Positions 25,086 through 35,069 are shown, numbered from the stretch's first letter. The stretch: DNA of 64,000 nt from Blastococcus sp. KM273128 (GCF_021698975.1 NZ_SSXA01000010.1:1-64000); one strand, 5' to 3'. The notes: generated from the sequence alone by a model not told the origin. Translations and numbers: made by a program.

Positions 25086-25715
25086 TTAGAGAGTCTCGCT
25101 GCCGACCCGGTCGGAGGGACCCAGCAGGTGCACGCCGGGAGGGGGCAGCCCGGCGGCGTTGCCCAGCACCTCGAGCCAGGCGGCGAGGTGCCGGTCCAGG
25201 TCGGTGCCGACGGCCGTCCAGGAGGCGCGCAGCTCGACGTCGACCGAGTGCTCGGGGCCGGCCAGCTCGCCGAACCGCGTCGACGCGGTGCGGGTGACCG
25301 TGCCGCCGACGGTGTGGTGGGTGGCGCCGCAGTCGCCCAGCGCGTCGGTCAACCAGCTCCAGGCGACCTCGGAGAACATGGCGTCGTCCACCAGCTCCTC
25401 GTCGGTCGCGGCGGAGAGGTAGCCGACGCAGCGGGTCGTGCCGTGCCAGGCCTCGTGGCCGTCGGGGTCGAACAGCACGATGAACCGGGCGCTGGCTATC
25501 TCGGCGTCGTCCTCGTCGTCGGCCTCGGGGTCGGCCACGCGGGCGCCGAGGGCGACGGCGAACGGCGCCAGGCGCTGGGGGGCCGGGATGCGGCCGAGCT
25601 CGATCTCCGGGCGCACCCGCACCGCGGCCAGCGAATCCAGGGCGGCGCGGAACGCGGCCGGGACGGCGTCGTCCCGGTCCCGGTCCCCGGCGTCGGCCAG
25701 GTTGCGCGGCTCCAC
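25086..25715 (-). CDS. DUF3000 family protein
   Basis: A 209-aa member of DUF3000, a family specific to Actinobacteria. The pattern includes FRAALDSLAAVRVRPEIELGRIPAPQRLAPFAVAL, GRFIVLFDP-like SARFIVLFDPDGHEAW, YLSAATDEELVDDAMFSEVAWSWL and VELRASWTAVGTDLDRHLAAWLEVL. It has no known function. GTG 25715 follows TACGCT plus six bases, so it is probably leaderless. It lies immediately upstream of RNase D on the same strand and divergent from hemE, as Rv2680 does in M. tuberculosis. Confidence 0.88.
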   Translation of the reverse strand: MEPRNLADAGDRDRDDAVPAAFRAALDSLAAVRVRPEIELGRIPAPQRLAPFAVALGARVADPEADDEDDAEIASARFIVLFDPDGHEAWHGTTRCVGYLSAATDEELVDDAMFSEVAWSWLTDALGDCGATHHTVGGTVTRTASTRFGELAGPEHSVDVELRASWTAVGTDLDRHLAAWLEVLGNAAGLPPPGVHLLGPSDRVGSETL

Positions 25716-25721
25716 GTCCGC

Positions 25722-25727
25722 AGCGTA
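25722..25727 (-). promoter_or_regulatory. -10 hexamer of a probable leaderless promoter (DUF3000 gene)
   Basis: On the minus strand TACGCT, six bases, then GTG at 25715. The same hexamer and spacing occur before the OB-fold gene at 5607. Confidence 0.55.
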
Positions 25728-25808
25728 GGCCGGGAGGCGGCGCGGTGACGCCGACGCGCCGCACACGGCGGCGCGGAGCCTCCCGGCGGTCTGGGAGGAT
25801 CGGCGGTC

Positions 25809-26870
25809 GTGAGTCCCGCTCCCGCCTCGGCGTCCCCGGCCGATTCCGACCTCGTCCGCGCCGCCCGTGGCCTCCCGGTGAGCCGCACCCCGGTCTGGTT
25901 CATGCGCCAGGCCGGCCGCTCGCTGCCCGAGTACCGGGCCCTGCGCGCCGGTACCAAGATGCTCGACGCCTGCCAGGACCCCGACCTGATCACCGAGATC
26001 ACGCTGCAGCCGGTCCGCCGGCACGGGGTGGACGCGGCGATCTTCTTCTCCGACATCGTGCTGCCGCTGGTGGTCGCCGGGGTCGACATCGAGATCAAGC
26101 CCGGCGTCGGCCCCGTCGTCGCGCAGCCGGTGCGGACCGTCGCCGACGTCGACGCCCTGCCCGACCTCGACCCCGACCGGCTCGGGTTCCTGGGGACGGC
26201 GGTGCGCGCGCTGGTCGCCGAGCTCGGGGCCACCCCGCTCATCGGCTTCGCCGGGGCGCCGTTCACCCTCGCCACCTACCTCATCGAGGGCGGGCCCTCC
26301 AAGGAGCACGCCCGCACCAAGGCGTTCATGTACGCCGAGCCGGAGGCGTGGTCGCGGCTGCTGGCGAAGCTCGCGGTGTCCTCGTCGACCTTCCTGCGCG
26401 CGCAGATCGACGCCGGTGCCTCGGCGGTCCAGCTGTTCGACTCGTGGGCCGGCGTGCTCTCGGCCGCCGACTACGCCGAGCGGGTGCTGCCCCACTCGCG
26501 GGCGGTGTTCGACGGGCTGGGCGAGCGGGACGTGCCGCGCATCCACTTCGGCGTGGGCACCGGCGAGCTGCTGCCGCTCATCGGGGACGCCGGCGCGGAC
26601 GTCGTCGGGGTGGACTGGCGGGTGCCGCTCGACGAGGCCGCGCGCCGCGTGGGCCCGGGGCGGTCGCTGCAGGGCAACCTGGACCCCGCCGTCCTGCTGG
26701 CCGACCGGGTGACCGTCGACCGCGAGGTCCGCCGCATCGTGGAGCAGGCGAGGGCCGCCCGCGGGCACGTCTTCAACCTCGGTCACGGCGTGCTGCCCGA
26801 GACCGATCCGGACGTGCTCACCCACGTCGTCGAGCTGGTCCACGAGCTGACCGCGTCGCCCACCGCATGA
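25809..26870 (+). CDS. hemE: Uroporphyrinogen decarboxylase
   Basis: Decarboxylates the four acetate groups of uroporphyrinogen III to give coproporphyrinogen III. The 353-aa protein has both family signatures: [16 protein letters not shown] near the N terminus (with the substrate-binding arginines) and [17 protein letters not shown]. The active-site Asp is in [10 protein letters not shown], and the C-terminal [16 protein letters not shown] carries the conserved His. GTG 25809 is the only start that gives normal length. The stop overlaps the hemG ATG (ATGA). In this lineage the product feeds the coproporphyrin-dependent haem route. Confidence 0.96.
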   Translation: MSPAPASASPADSDLVRAARGLPVSRTPVWFMRQAGRSLPEYRALRAGTKMLDACQDPDLITEITLQPVRRHGVDAAIFFSDIVLPLVVAGVDIEIKPGVGPVVAQPVRTVADVDALPDLDPDRLGFLGTAVRALVAELGATPLIGFAGAPFTLATYLIEGGPSKEHARTKAFMYAEPEAWSRLLAKLAVSSSTFLRAQIDAGASAVQLFDSWAGVLSAADYAERVLPHSRAVFDGLGERDVPRIHFGVGTGELLPLIGDAGADVVGVDWRVPLDEAARRVGPGRSLQGNLDPAVLLADRVTVDREVRRIVEQARAARGHVFNLGHGVLPETDPDVLTHVVELVHELTASPTA

Positions 26871-28237
26871 GCCCCCGCCGCCTGGTCGTCGTCGGCGCCG
26901 GGATCACCGGGCTGGCCGCCGCCTTCGAGTGGCGCCGCCGGCGCCCGGACGACGAGATCGTCGTCCTGGAGGCCGGCGACCGCGTCGGCGGGAAGCTGCA
27001 CCGCGTGGAGCTGGCCGGCCACTGGTACGACACCGGGCCCGAGGCTGTGCTGGCCCGGGTACCGGAGGCGGTCGCGCTGGTCGAGGCCCTGGGCTGGGGC
27101 GACCGGCTGGTCGCGCCCGCGACCACCCAGGCCGCCGTCGTGCTGCCCGAGGGCCGGTTCCCGCTGCCGGCCGGGACCGTGCTCGGCGTGCCGGCGTCCG
27201 CGGACGGGCTCGACGGGATCCTCTCGCCGGCGGGCGTCGCCCGGGTGCGGGCCGAGGCGGAGCTGCCACCCCCGGCGGTCGACGGCGACGTCGCCGTCGG
27301 CGCGCTGCTGCGCGGGCGGCTCGGCGACGAGGTGGTCGACCGGCTGGTCGAGCCGCTGCTCGGCGGGGTCTACGCCGGCCGGGCCGACGAGCTGTCCCTC
27401 CAGGCCACGATGCCGGCCCTCTTCGCCCACCTGCCCGGTTCGCCCTCCGTGCTCGCCGCCGCCGCGGCGGCCCGGGACGCCGGCACCCGCAGCCGCGGTG
27501 ACGCCGACGGCCCGGTGTTCGCGACCGTCGACCAGGGCATCGGCGCGCTGCCGGCGGCCCTGGTCGCCGCGGCGCGGGCGGAGGTCCGGCTGCGCACCCC
27601 GGCCCACGGGATCCGGCGGACCGCGACGGGGCTGGAGGTCTCGGTGGGCCCGGTCGGCACGCCCGAGGTGCTGCCCGCCGACGCCGTCCTGGTCGCCGTC
27701 CCCGCAGGCAAGGCCGCCCGGCTGCTGGCCGGCGTCGCCCCCGGCGCCACGGCGCCGCTGCAGGGCATCCCGTACGCCTCGATGGCCGTCGTCGCCATGG
27801 CCTTCCCCGCCCAGCAGGTCGACGCCGGGAGCGGGCTGCTGGTGCCCCCGGTGACCGGCCGGCTGGTGAAGGGCGTGACCGTCTCGTCCAGCAAGTGGCC
27901 GCACCTGGGCGGGGACGCCCTGCTGGTGCGCTCGTCGGTGGGCCGGTTCCGCGACGAGTCGGAGCTCCAGCGCACCGACGAGGACCTCACCGCCGCGGTG
28001 GTCGCCGACGTCGCCGACCTGCTCGGCCTCGCGCGACCCGAGCCGCTGGAGACCGCCGTCGTCCGCTGGGGCGGCGGCCTGCCGCAGTACCTCGTGGGGC
28101 ACCAGGCGCGGGTGGACGCCGTGCGCGCCGCCGTCGCGGAGGTGCCGGGACTGGGCATCGCGGGGGCGGCCTTCCGCGGGGTCGGCGTCCCGGCCTGCAT
28201 CCGCGACGCCCAGCACGCGGTGGCGGCACTGCTCTAG
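26867..28237 (+). CDS. hemG: Protoporphyrinogen/coproporphyrinogen oxidase (HemY/CgoX type)
   Basis: FAD-dependent oxidase of 456 aa. In Gram-positive bacteria this enzyme oxidises coproporphyrinogen III to coproporphyrin III. The N-terminal dinucleotide-binding motif [16 protein letters not shown] is followed by [12 protein letters not shown]. The [18 protein letters not shown] motif and C-terminal [17 protein letters not shown] (FAD contact) are typical. It is translationally coupled to hemE and lies two genes before hemQ. The gene name follows common annotation. hemY or cgoX would be more exact. Confidence 0.93.
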   Translation: MSPRRLVVVGAGITGLAAAFEWRRRRPDDEIVVLEAGDRVGGKLHRVELAGHWYDTGPEAVLARVPEAVALVEALGWGDRLVAPATTQAAVVLPEGRFPLPAGTVLGVPASADGLDGILSPAGVARVRAEAELPPPAVDGDVAVGALLRGRLGDEVVDRLVEPLLGGVYAGRADELSLQATMPALFAHLPGSPSVLAAAAAARDAGTRSRGDADGPVFATVDQGIGALPAALVAAARAEVRLRTPAHGIRRTATGLEVSVGPVGTPEVLPADAVLVAVPAGKAARLLAGVAPGATAPLQGIPYASMAVVAMAFPAQQVDAGSGLLVPPVTGRLVKGVTVSSSKWPHLGGDALLVRSSVGRFRDESELQRTDEDLTAAVVADVADLLGLARPEPLETAVVRWGGGLPQYLVGHQARVDAVRAAVAEVPGLGIAGAAFRGVGVPACIRDAQHAVAALL

Positions 28238-28306
28238 GCGCCGCGCCGCAGGGTGGAGATCGCGCCCGACGCCTGGCTCAGCCCTCCCGGCCGGCGGTGA
28301 GCGGTT

Positions 28307-28354
28307 CCCGGGACGCCCGTGGCCGAGGCCACCTCCGGCCACGGGCATCCCGGG
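28307..28354 (+). terminator. hemEG terminator hairpin, 19-bp stem with one mismatch
   Basis: CCCGGGACGCCCGTGGCCG pairs with CGGCCACGGGCATCCCGGG with one mismatch. It starts 70 bases after the hemG stop. The remainder of the 339-base gap to the next gene shows no supported gene or site. Confidence 0.7.
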
Positions 28355-28576
28355 CGATGGCACCGCGTTGGGATCGGCGTGAACACCCGCACCACCCCGA
28401 TCCACACCACGTCCCGACCGCACCGATGCCTCCGCCACCACGTCTGGATGGCTGCCTGCGACGCCTGCCGCGAGGCGCACCGCGTGCCCGCGCCGCGCCA
28501 TGCCCCGTCCACCGGGGAGCGCTCCACGCGCTGACCCCGGCTTGCCGTGGGCGGCGCAGCCCCGCAGGGTCGGGGC

Positions 28577-29548
28577 ATGACCGGCACCCTCCTCCGCGGT
28601 CTCGCGGCCGGCGCCCTGGGCACCGTGGTCCTCGACGCCGTGAACCACCTCGACATGGCCGTCCGCGGCCGACCGGCCAGCTCGGTGCCGGAGCGCACCG
28701 TCGAGGCCGCTGCGTCCGCGCTCGGCCGCGACGTGCCCGGCCGCGGGCAGGCCCGCCGGAGCCGGCTCGGCGCCCTGGGGGCGCTCGCCGGCACCGCCAA
28801 CGGCCTGGCCGGCGGGCTGCTGGCCAGCGCCCTGCGCTCGGCGGGGGTGCGCTTCCCCGCGCCGGTGGGCGCGCTCGTCGCCGGCGGCACGTCGATGGCG
28901 CTCACCGACGGTGCGGTCGCCGCGCTCGGGGTCGAGGACCCGCGCACCTGGGGCAGGGAGGAGTGGCTGGCCGACGCCGTCCCGCACCTGGCCTACGGGG
29001 CCGCGGTGCAGGCGGTGCTGGAGGGCGTGCCCACCGAGGCCGAGCGCGCCGCCCCGGTCCGCCCGGCGTCGGCGGGGCTGACGGCCCGGGCGCTGCTGCT
29101 GGGCCTGGCGGCCGGTGGCCGGAGCTCCCTCGGCCTCGCCGGACCGGCGCTGACCGCGCCGACCCGGCCGGGCGCCCCCGGGCACCGCTCGCGGCCCGCC
29201 CGGCTGGTCGCGCTGGCGTCGCTGGCCGGGGAGGTCATGGCCGACAAGCAGCCGGGCACCCCCGACCGCACGCAGCCCGGCCCGCTGGTCGGTCGGCTGG
29301 CGGCCGCGGCGGCCGGCGGGCGGGCGCTGGCCGCGCGCGAGCGGGCGAACGGCGCGCTGCCCGTCCTGGCCGCGGCGGTGGGCGGCCTGGCCGGCAGCGT
29401 CGGCGGCCTGCGCTGGCGCCGCTGGGCCCTCTCCCGCATGCCCGACCTGCAGGCCGCCCTCCTCGAGGACGCCGTCGCGCTCGGCCTCGCCGCCGCAGCC
29501 TGCCTGCCCGGCCGGTCGCGGCCGCTGCTGGTCGCCGTCCCGCGGTAG
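28577..29548 (+). CDS. DUF4126-like membrane protein
   Basis: A 323-aa Ala/Gly-rich protein with several hydrophobic helices. Residues 1-110 contain [20 protein letters not shown] and two short hydrophobic spans. The C-terminal half has [29 protein letters not shown], which resembles the DUF4126 pattern (membrane proteins with an E-x-x-A-D-K-x-P motif). ATG 28577 is chosen over an upstream GTG because it begins the hydrophobic domain directly. It stands alone between the hemG terminator and hemQ. The function is unknown. Confidence 0.68.
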   Translation: MTGTLLRGLAAGALGTVVLDAVNHLDMAVRGRPASSVPERTVEAAASALGRDVPGRGQARRSRLGALGALAGTANGLAGGLLASALRSAGVRFPAPVGALVAGGTSMALTDGAVAALGVEDPRTWGREEWLADAVPHLAYGAAVQAVLEGVPTEAERAAPVRPASAGLTARALLLGLAAGGRSSLGLAGPALTAPTRPGAPGHRSRPARLVALASLAGEVMADKQPGTPDRTQPGPLVGRLAAAAAGGRALAARERANGALPVLAAAVGGLAGSVGGLRWRRWALSRMPDLQAALLEDAVALGLAAAACLPGRSRPLLVAVPR

Positions 29549-29587
29549 ATCACAGACCCTCGCGGGCTGCGGGCGCGCCGCGCGCGC

Positions 29588-29593
29588 GACAAT
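29588..29593 (+). promoter_or_regulatory. -10 hexamer of a probable leaderless hemQ promoter
   Basis: GACAAT, seven bases, then ATG at 29601. Confidence 0.5.
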
Positions 29594-29600
29594 GGGCGGC

Positions 29601-30317
29601 ATGAGCGACCAGGTCGAGGAACGCAGCATCGGCAAGCGGGCCAACGAGCTCAACGCCACGATCCGCTACACGATGTGGTCGGTGTTCCGGCTGGCCCGCC
29701 CGCTGGACGACGAGCGGCGCCACCACGTCGCCGCCGAGGTGACCGAGCTGTTCACCGAGCTGGCCGGCAAGGACGTCGTCGTCCGCGGCACCTACGACGT
29801 CGCCGGCTTCCGGGCCGACGCCGACCTCATGGTGTGGTGGCACGCGCCCACCGCCGAGGCGCTGCAGGAGGCCTACACCCGGCTGCGCCGCACCACCCTG
29901 GGCCGGCACCTGGAGCCGGTGTGGTCGCAGCTGGCGCTGCACCGCCCCGCGGAGTTCAACCGCAGCCACATCCCGGCGTTCCTGGCCGAGGAGGAGCCGC
30001 GGCGCTACATCTGCGTCTACCCGTTCGTGCGTTCCTACGAGTGGTACCTGCTGCCCGACGAGGAGCGGCGGGACATGCTCAAGGAGCACGGCATGCAGGC
30101 CCGGCCGTACCCCGACGTGCGGGCCAACACCGTCGCCGCCTTCGCCCTGGGCGACTACGAGTGGATGCTCGCTTTCGAGGCCGACGAGCTGCACCGCATC
30201 GTCGACCTGATGCGCGACCTGCGGGCCAGCCGGGCCCGGCGGCACGTCCGCGAGGAGGTGCCGTTCTACACCGGCGTCCGCAAGGCCGTCGCCGAGCTGG
30301 TCCACGACCTGGCCTGA
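29601..30317 (+). CDS. hemQ: Coproheme decarboxylase (HemQ/ChdC)
   Basis: Peroxide-dependent decarboxylase that converts coproheme to haem b, the last step of the coproporphyrin-dependent pathway. The 238-aa protein belongs to the chlorite-dismutase fold. It has the tandem ferredoxin-like repeats with [53 protein letters not shown] and [28 protein letters not shown]. With hemE and hemG nearby it shows that this organism uses the Gram-positive haem route. The ferrochelatase (cpfC) is not in the window. M. tuberculosis Rv2676c is the counterpart. Confidence 0.94.
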   Translation: MSDQVEERSIGKRANELNATIRYTMWSVFRLARPLDDERRHHVAAEVTELFTELAGKDVVVRGTYDVAGFRADADLMVWWHAPTAEALQEAYTRLRRTTLGRHLEPVWSQLALHRPAEFNRSHIPAFLAEEEPRRYICVYPFVRSYEWYLLPDEERRDMLKEHGMQARPYPDVRANTVAAFALGDYEWMLAFEADELHRIVDLMRDLRASRARRHVREEVPFYTGVRKAVAELVHDLA

Positions 30318-30342
30318 TCGCCTTCCGGGGTGTTCCTCGCGC

Positions 30343-30367
30343 CCCGGGAGTCCTGCAGGACCCCGGG
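30343..30367. terminator. Convergent terminator between hemQ and msrB
   Basis: CCCGGGAGTCCTGCAGGACCCCGGG is a near-perfect palindrome of the GTCCTGCAGGAC core with CCCGGG flanks. CCCCGGGAG occurs three times here, at 30342, 30361 and 30381. Confidence 0.55.
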
Positions 30368-30393
30368 AGCACGAGGACGACCCCGGGAGCGGG

Positions 30394-30810
30394 CTACTCC
30401 GCGGGCTGGAGCCGGATCGAGACGCTGTTGATGCAGTAGCGGTCGCCGGTCGGCGTCTGCGGCGCGTCGTCGAACAGGTGGCCCAGGTGGCTGTGGCAGG
30501 TCGCGCACAGCACCTCGGTGCGGACCATCCCGAAGCTGCGGTCCTCGCGGAGGATCACGTTGTCCTCGGCGGAGGCCTCGTAGAACGAGGGCCAGCCGCA
30601 GTGCGAGTCGAACTTGGTCTCCGAGCGGAACAGCTCGGCACCGCAGGCGCGGCACTCGTAGACGCCGACGGTCTTGGTGTCGACGTACTCACCGGTCCAG
30701 GGCCGCTCGGTGCCGGCCTGACGCAGCACCTGGTACTCCTCCGGCGACAGCTGCGCCCGCCACTCCTCGTCGGTCTTCGTGACCTGGGGCTTCTGGGGGG
30801 AGGTCGTCAT
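30394..30810 (-). CDS. msrB: Peptide-methionine (R)-S-oxide reductase
   Basis: Reduces methionine-R-sulfoxide in oxidised proteins. The 138-aa protein is full length. It has a structural zinc site from two CxxC pairs (CRAC and CATC), the substrate pocket DSHCGWPSF, the catalytic RYCINS cysteine near the C terminus, and HLGHLFDD. The ATG start at 30810 gives a short polar N terminus as usual. It is convergent with hemQ and resembles Rv2674, the end of the syntenic block. Confidence 0.96.
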   Translation of the reverse strand: MTTSPQKPQVTKTDEEWRAQLSPEEYQVLRQAGTERPWTGEYVDTKTVGVYECRACGAELFRSETKFDSHCGWPSFYEASAEDNVILREDRSFGMVRTEVLCATCHSHLGHLFDDAPQTPTGDRYCINSVSIRLQPAE

Positions 30811-30851
30811 GCCTGGTCGAACGAGCGGCTCCGCGCCGCCATTCCCGGTGC

Positions 30852-31517
30852 TCAGCGGCCCAGCCCGGCGTCGCGGGCCCGCACGATCGCCTGGGCCCGG
30901 TCGGTGACCTGCAGCTTGGCCAGCACGTTGGAGACGTTGTTGCGCACCGTCTTGGGGGAGAGGTACAGCGCGGCGGCGATCTGCGCGTTGGAGCGCCCGG
31001 CGGCGACCAGGTCGAGCACCTCCCGCTCGCGCGCGGTCAGCTGCGGGAACGCCGTCTCCGGCCCGGACGGCCCGCCGGCGAAGAAGTCGGCGATCCGCCG
31101 GGCCAGCGCGGCGCCGAACACCGCGCCGCCCGAGGCCACCGTGGTGACCGCCCGCACGACCTCCTCCTGGTCGGCGCCCTTGAGCAGGTAGCCCCGCGCA
31201 CCGGCACGGACGGCGGCGAACACGGTGCCGTCGTCCTCGCTCATGGTGAGGACGACGACGCCGACCGACGGCGACGCCGAGGTCACCCGCCGGGTCGCCT
31301 CGATCCCGTCGATGCCGGGCATCTGCACGTCCATGACGACGACGTCGGGCTGCTGCTCGAGCGCCAGGGCGACCGCCGCCTCGCCGTCGGCGGCGGCCCC
31401 CACCACGCTGATGCCCGGGACGCTGTCGAGCAGCATGGCCAGGCCGTCGCGGTAGACCGGGTGGTCGTCGGCCACGACGATCCGCAGCGGCTCGTCGTCC
31501 CGGGCGGGTTCACCCAC
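30852..31517 (-). CDS. NarL/FixJ-family response regulator
   Basis: A 221-aa DNA-binding response regulator. The receiver domain (residues about 10-130) has the acidic pair ADDHP, the phospho-accepting Asp in [13 protein letters not shown], the LTMSEDDG switch region and the KGADQEE lysine. The C-terminal LuxR helix-turn-helix is [25 protein letters not shown] followed by [16 protein letters not shown]. Its GTG overlaps the stop of the kinase gene by eight bases, so the pair forms one two-component system. Targets are unknown. The divergent membrane protein at 33823 is a candidate. Confidence 0.93.
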   Translation of the reverse strand: MGEPARDDEPLRIVVADDHPVYRDGLAMLLDSVPGISVVGAAADGEAAVALALEQQPDVVVMDVQMPGIDGIEATRRVTSASPSVGVVVLTMSEDDGTVFAAVRAGARGYLLKGADQEEVVRAVTTVASGGAVFGAALARRIADFFAGGPSGPETAFPQLTAREREVLDLVAAGRSNAQIAAALYLSPKTVRNNVSNVLAKLQVTDRAQAIVRARDAGLGR

Positions 31518-33648
31518 GCTTCTCTCCTCCCTCGGCGGGCAGGACCGCCCGCACCACCGTCCCGCCGTCGGGCGGGCAGGACACCGTGCACCGGCCGCCG
31601 AGCTCGGCGGCGCGCTCGCGCAGCGACACCAGCCCCACCCCTGCCGGGGCGTCCGGCGGGATGCCGACGCCGTCGTCGGTCACGGTCAGCACCAGCGACC
31701 GGTCGCCGCCGCGGACGAGCTCCACCCGGCAGGTCGTGGCGCCGGCGTGCCGGGCGACGTTGGCCAGCGCCTCCGACGCGATGCGGTAGGCGGCGACCTC
31801 GACCGCGGCGGGGAGGTCGTCGGCGGCCGGGTCGGCCTCCACCGTGGTGACCGTGCCGGCGCCCAGCAGCCGGTCGGCCTGCTGGCGCACCGCCCCGGTC
31901 AGGCCCAGGTCGTCCAGCGCCGGCGGCCGCAGGTCGTGCACCAGCCGGCGGACGTCGCCCAGCGCGCCGGCGACGTCGTCCCGGGCCGCGCGCAGCAGCC
32001 GGTCGGCGTCCTCGGCGCGCCCCGCGGCGGTGAGGTTGCGGGCGGTGTCGATGCGCAGGACGACGGCGCCCAGGCTGGGACCCAGCCCGTCGTGCAGGTC
32101 GCGGCGCAGCCGGCGCCGCTCCTCCTCGCGCGCGGACACCAGCTCCTCCCGGCTCTGCTGCAGCTGGGCGGCGAGCGAGCTGGCCCGTGCGGCGGCCGCC
32201 GCCTGGCGCACGACGTCGGCCAGCAGCCCCTCGTCGCGGGTGACCAGGTGCGCCCGGACGCCGTCGCCGGGCAGCAGCAGGCGGCCGACCTCCTCGCCGC
32301 GGTAGGCGATCGGCAGCGACCGCACGGAGGCGGGCCGCCGGCCGTGCTCGGCCACCAGCCGCTCACCGGCCGCGTGGTCGACCTCGACCCCGACGTAGGG
32401 GGAGCGGAACGCCTCGGCGACGCCCGCCGCGATCGCCACGAGCTGGGCCTCGACGTCCTCGGACCGCTCCAGCCGCGCCGCCAGCTCCGAGACGACGCGG
32501 TAGGGGTCGTCCCGCTCGCCGAGCACCCAGCGCCGGACCAGGCGCCACAGCGGTGCGCGCAGCGGCACGTAGGCGGCCGCGACGAGCAGCAGCGTCAGCA
32601 GCGTGGCGTCCCGCTCGCCGAACCGGTCGCCGAGCAGGGCCCCCGCACCCGCGAGCACCGCGAGGTCGAGCAGCACCACGCCGATGCCGAGCACGCCGTA
32701 GACCACGGTGCCGCCGAGCAGCCGGTCGATGTCGACCGCGCGCGGGCGCAGGATGCCGAGGGTGACCGCCGTCCCGGTCAGCGCCACGGCGAGGGAGAGG
32801 GTCGCGGTGGTGGGGCCGCCCGGCAGGAGGAAGGTGGAGAGCATCACCAGCAGGTCGACGACGGCCGCCCAGAGCAGCCAGCGCATCCGGCGGCGGTCCT
32901 CACCGCGTGCCCGCCGGTAGCGGGTCACGACCGCGGCCGCGGGGAACGCGACCCCCAGCAGGGCGAGCGGGAAGGCGATCCGCAGCCCCGCCTGGGCGAT
33001 CTCCGGCGGGATCGGCAGGGTGGTGAGGTCCAGGTCGATGCCCGCGTAGACGTCGGGCACGCCGGAGCCGTCCCGCGAGTAGGCGACCTCGGAGGGGACG
33101 ACCAGCAGCAGGGCCGGCAGCAGCGCGCTGGAGACCAGGCTCGCGACGGACAGCCGGCGCAGCCGGCCGGCGGGCAGCCGCCCGTCGGGGTAGAGGAGCA
33201 GCAGCAGCGGCAGGCCGAGCAGCAGGAGCGCCCCGAGCCGCTCCACGGTCCAGGAGGCGAAGCCGGCACCCGCCAGCGGGGGATCGCTGCGCAGCGCATG
33301 CGTCAGCCACGACTCGGCCAGCCCGTCCGTCGCCCAGAGCACCGCCGTCGCGGCGACCACCCACGACAGGGCGTTGCGGGGCACGCGGGTGAGCAGCAGC
33401 CAGGCGGGCACGGCGAGGGCGAGGCCCGGCAGCGCGACGACCCACCCGAGCTCGGTTCCGCCGCGCGCCGCCCGGGCCGCGTCCGGGGTGCTCGCGTCGA
33501 GGACGCCGGCGGCGACCGTCGAGGCCACCACCACGGCGACGACGAGCCAGGCGGCGGCGCGCGGCCGACCGGAGCCGGGCGGGGGCGCGGCGCCGGCCTC
33601 CGGGGGCGCGGCGCCGGCCGCCTCCGCGACAGAGGTCCTCGTCTGCAC
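31510..33648 (-). CDS. Membrane sensor histidine kinase (HisKA_3 type) with GAF-like domain
   Basis: A 712-aa sensor kinase. Residues about 30-350 hold eight or more hydrophobic segments (e.g. AAWLVVAVVVASTVAAGVL). A GAF-like domain follows (VEAQLVAIAAGVAEAFRSPYVGVEV). The DHp helix contains RRDLHDGLGPSLGAVVLR with the phosphorylated His, and the ATPase domain has ALANVARHAGA and DDGVGIPP. The start is uncertain: GTG 33648 is used here, GTG 33684 is possible, and the longer upstream frame is a shadow of the divergent gene. The membrane layout is like the LiaS/ComP-type kinases of Actinobacteria. The signal is unknown. Confidence 0.85.
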   Translation of the reverse strand: MQTRTSVAEAAGAAPPEAGAAPPPGSGRPRAAAWLVVAVVVASTVAAGVLDASTPDAARAARGGTELGWVVALPGLALAVPAWLLLTRVPRNALSWVVAATAVLWATDGLAESWLTHALRSDPPLAGAGFASWTVERLGALLLLGLPLLLLLYPDGRLPAGRLRRLSVASLVSSALLPALLLVVPSEVAYSRDGSGVPDVYAGIDLDLTTLPIPPEIAQAGLRIAFPLALLGVAFPAAAVVTRYRRARGEDRRRMRWLLWAAVVDLLVMLSTFLLPGGPTTATLSLAVALTGTAVTLGILRPRAVDIDRLLGGTVVYGVLGIGVVLLDLAVLAGAGALLGDRFGERDATLLTLLLVAAAYVPLRAPLWRLVRRWVLGERDDPYRVVSELAARLERSEDVEAQLVAIAAGVAEAFRSPYVGVEVDHAAGERLVAEHGRRPASVRSLPIAYRGEEVGRLLLPGDGVRAHLVTRDEGLLADVVRQAAAAARASSLAAQLQQSREELVSAREEERRRLRRDLHDGLGPSLGAVVLRIDTARNLTAAGRAEDADRLLRAARDDVAGALGDVRRLVHDLRPPALDDLGLTGAVRQQADRLLGAGTVTTVEADPAADDLPAAVEVAAYRIASEALANVARHAGATTCRVELVRGGDRSLVLTVTDDGVGIPPDAPAGVGLVSLRERAAELGGRCTVSCPPDGGTVVRAVLPAEGGEKRG

Positions 33649-33822
33649 GCGCAGATCCTGGCCTGCCGGTGTCCTGGACGTCACGAGGCAGGTGTCCCGG
33701 GTCTCCCGGGACAGTTCTCGGGACCGGATCCGGGGCGGCGGGCCCTGGGTGCCCGGGACGCGTCCCCGCGACGGTTCTCCCAGGCGGTGCACAGGGCACC
33801 GCACCACACCACGGGAGACGAG

Positions 33823-34467
33823 ATGTCGCTCAGCACCACCCCCGCCCCGGCGCGCACCGACCTGGCCGCGCCCGCCGGCTCCGCACCCCGGGCCTCCGCC
33901 CTCCTGGTCCGCCGCGCCGGCGTCGCCCTCGCCGCCGGCGCCGGCAGCTGGGCGGTCGCCTGCGCGTTCCTGGGCACGACGCCGCCGGCCGGCACCTGGC
34001 AGGCCACCGTCGTCAACCTGGCCGCGGTGGCGTTCCAGATCGGCCTGATCTTCCTGGTCACCGTGCAGATGCGGACCGGCGCGATCGGCACCGGGCGGCT
34101 GGCCCGGCGGCTGCTGCACGTCGAGCACGGCCTGCTGGCGGTGGCCACGCTGTCCTCGCTCATGTGGGCGCTGACGCCCGCGCTCTACGACACCGGCTTC
34201 TTCTTCGTGATCGACCTCTTCTGGCCGCTGTCCATGCTGGGCATGGCGGCGATCGGGGTGCGGATCGCGATCGCCGGCCGCTGGACGGGCGTCGCCCGCT
34301 TCTGGCCGGCCGTCGCCGAGAGCTGGGCGCCGGTCACCGTCCCGACCGCCTTCCTGCTGCCGGAGATCACCCAGTACGTGGGTGCCGCGCACCTGCTCGT
34401 CGGGTACGTCGCGCTGGGCGTCGTCCTCGCCACGCGGCCGCACCTCACCGGCGCCCGCGGCTGCTGA
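33823..34467 (+). CDS. Hypothetical membrane protein beside the two-component system
   Basis: A 214-aa protein with about six hydrophobic segments: RRAGVALAAGAGSWAVACAF, TVVNLAAVAFQIGLIFLVTV, GLLAVATLSSLMWAL, FFVIDLFWPLSMLGMAAIGV and YVGAAHLLVGYVALGVVLA. The ATG has GGGAGACGAG upstream. It is divergent from the kinase, with about 170 bases between them that are rich in CCCGGGA-type motifs and hold no gene. It may be controlled by that system. I do not recognise the family. Confidence 0.75.
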   Translation: MSLSTTPAPARTDLAAPAGSAPRASALLVRRAGVALAAGAGSWAVACAFLGTTPPAGTWQATVVNLAAVAFQIGLIFLVTVQMRTGAIGTGRLARRLLHVEHGLLAVATLSSLMWALTPALYDTGFFFVIDLFWPLSMLGMAAIGVRIAIAGRWTGVARFWPAVAESWAPVTVPTAFLLPEITQYVGAAHLLVGYVALGVVLATRPHLTGARGC

Positions 34468-34526
34468 CGGGCCGTCCTGGCCCCGCCGCTCGCCAGCTCC
34501 CGGCGGAATGTGCACAAAAGGCCTGA

Positions 34527-34559
34527 GTGCCCCGCCTCCCTCCCCGGGAGGCGGGGCAC
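34527..34559 (+). terminator. Terminator hairpin, 14-bp perfect stem
   Basis: GTGCCCCGCCTCCC pairs with GGGAGGCGGGGCAC across a five-base loop, 60 bases after the membrane-protein stop and 22 before the next -10. Confidence 0.8.
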
Positions 34560-34580
34560 CGGCGCGTCCGGGGGCCGGGG

Positions 34581-34586
34581 GACACT
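34581..34586 (+). promoter_or_regulatory. -10 hexamer of a probable leaderless promoter
   Basis: GACACT, six bases, then GTG at 34593. The same hexamer and spacing precede the gene at 43788. Confidence 0.5.
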
Positions 34587-34592
34587 GGCGGG

Positions 34593-35069
34593 GTGACCTC
34601 AGCCCCCGAGCCGCCCGACGGCCTGCTGCCCGACGTCTGGTTCACCCGCGACCTGCCCGTGCTGCGGGCGATCGCCCGGCTGGTCGACGAGCCGAAGCAC
34701 GGCGGCGCGCCCTACCTGCTGGGATCGGTGGTGCCGGGCAGCGGGCTGCCGAAGGCGGAGGTGATCGCGGCGGCGAAGGCGCTGGCGGCCGCCGGCTACA
34801 TCGAGCCGCTCACCAACCACGCCGGCGACATCGTGCGCATCACCGCGATCTCGGCGGAGGCGCGCCGGCTCACCGGCCTCTGGCCGACCCCGCAGGGCGA
34901 GTGGGAGCGGCTGCTGGAGCAGCTGGCGGCCCGGGCCGCGAACGCGCACACCGACGTCGAGCGGCAGCGCTGGCGGGCGTTCGCCGAGGCGGCCGCCGCG
35001 GTGGGGGAGCACGACGGCGCGCTGCTCATGTCGGCGCTGATCGGCGGGTACGTACCCCGCGCCCGCTGA
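34593..35069 (+). CDS. Hypothetical winged-helix-like protein
   Basis: A 158-aa soluble protein. Residues 15-95 could form a winged helix: LPVLRAIARLVDE, LPKAEVIAAAKALAAAGYIEPLTNHAGDIVRITAISAEARRLTGLW. The rest is helical (WERLLEQLAARAANAHTDVERQRWRAFAEAAA). The repressor-like reading is a fold-level impression, with no clear family. It is flanked by terminators on both sides, so it is a single-gene unit. It is convergent with the cold-shock gene. Confidence 0.72.
   Translation: MTSAPEPPDGLLPDVWFTRDLPVLRAIARLVDEPKHGGAPYLLGSVVPGSGLPKAEVIAAAKALAAAGYIEPLTNHAGDIVRITAISAEARRLTGLWPTPQGEWERLLEQLAARAANAHTDVERQRWRAFAEAAAAVGEHDGALLMSALIGGYVPRAR

Noticed and set aside
28319-28534. A 71-codon open frame in the gap after hemG
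   Set aside because: It starts inside the terminator hairpin, has no ribosome site and a His/Arg/Pro-rich composition typical of non-coding GC-rich sequence.
31747-33822. Long plus-strand open frame over the histidine kinase
   Set aside because: It has no family resemblance and Arg/Gln/Val-biased composition. The kinase on the other strand has clear DHp and ATPase motifs. Only the part from ATG 33823 is real.
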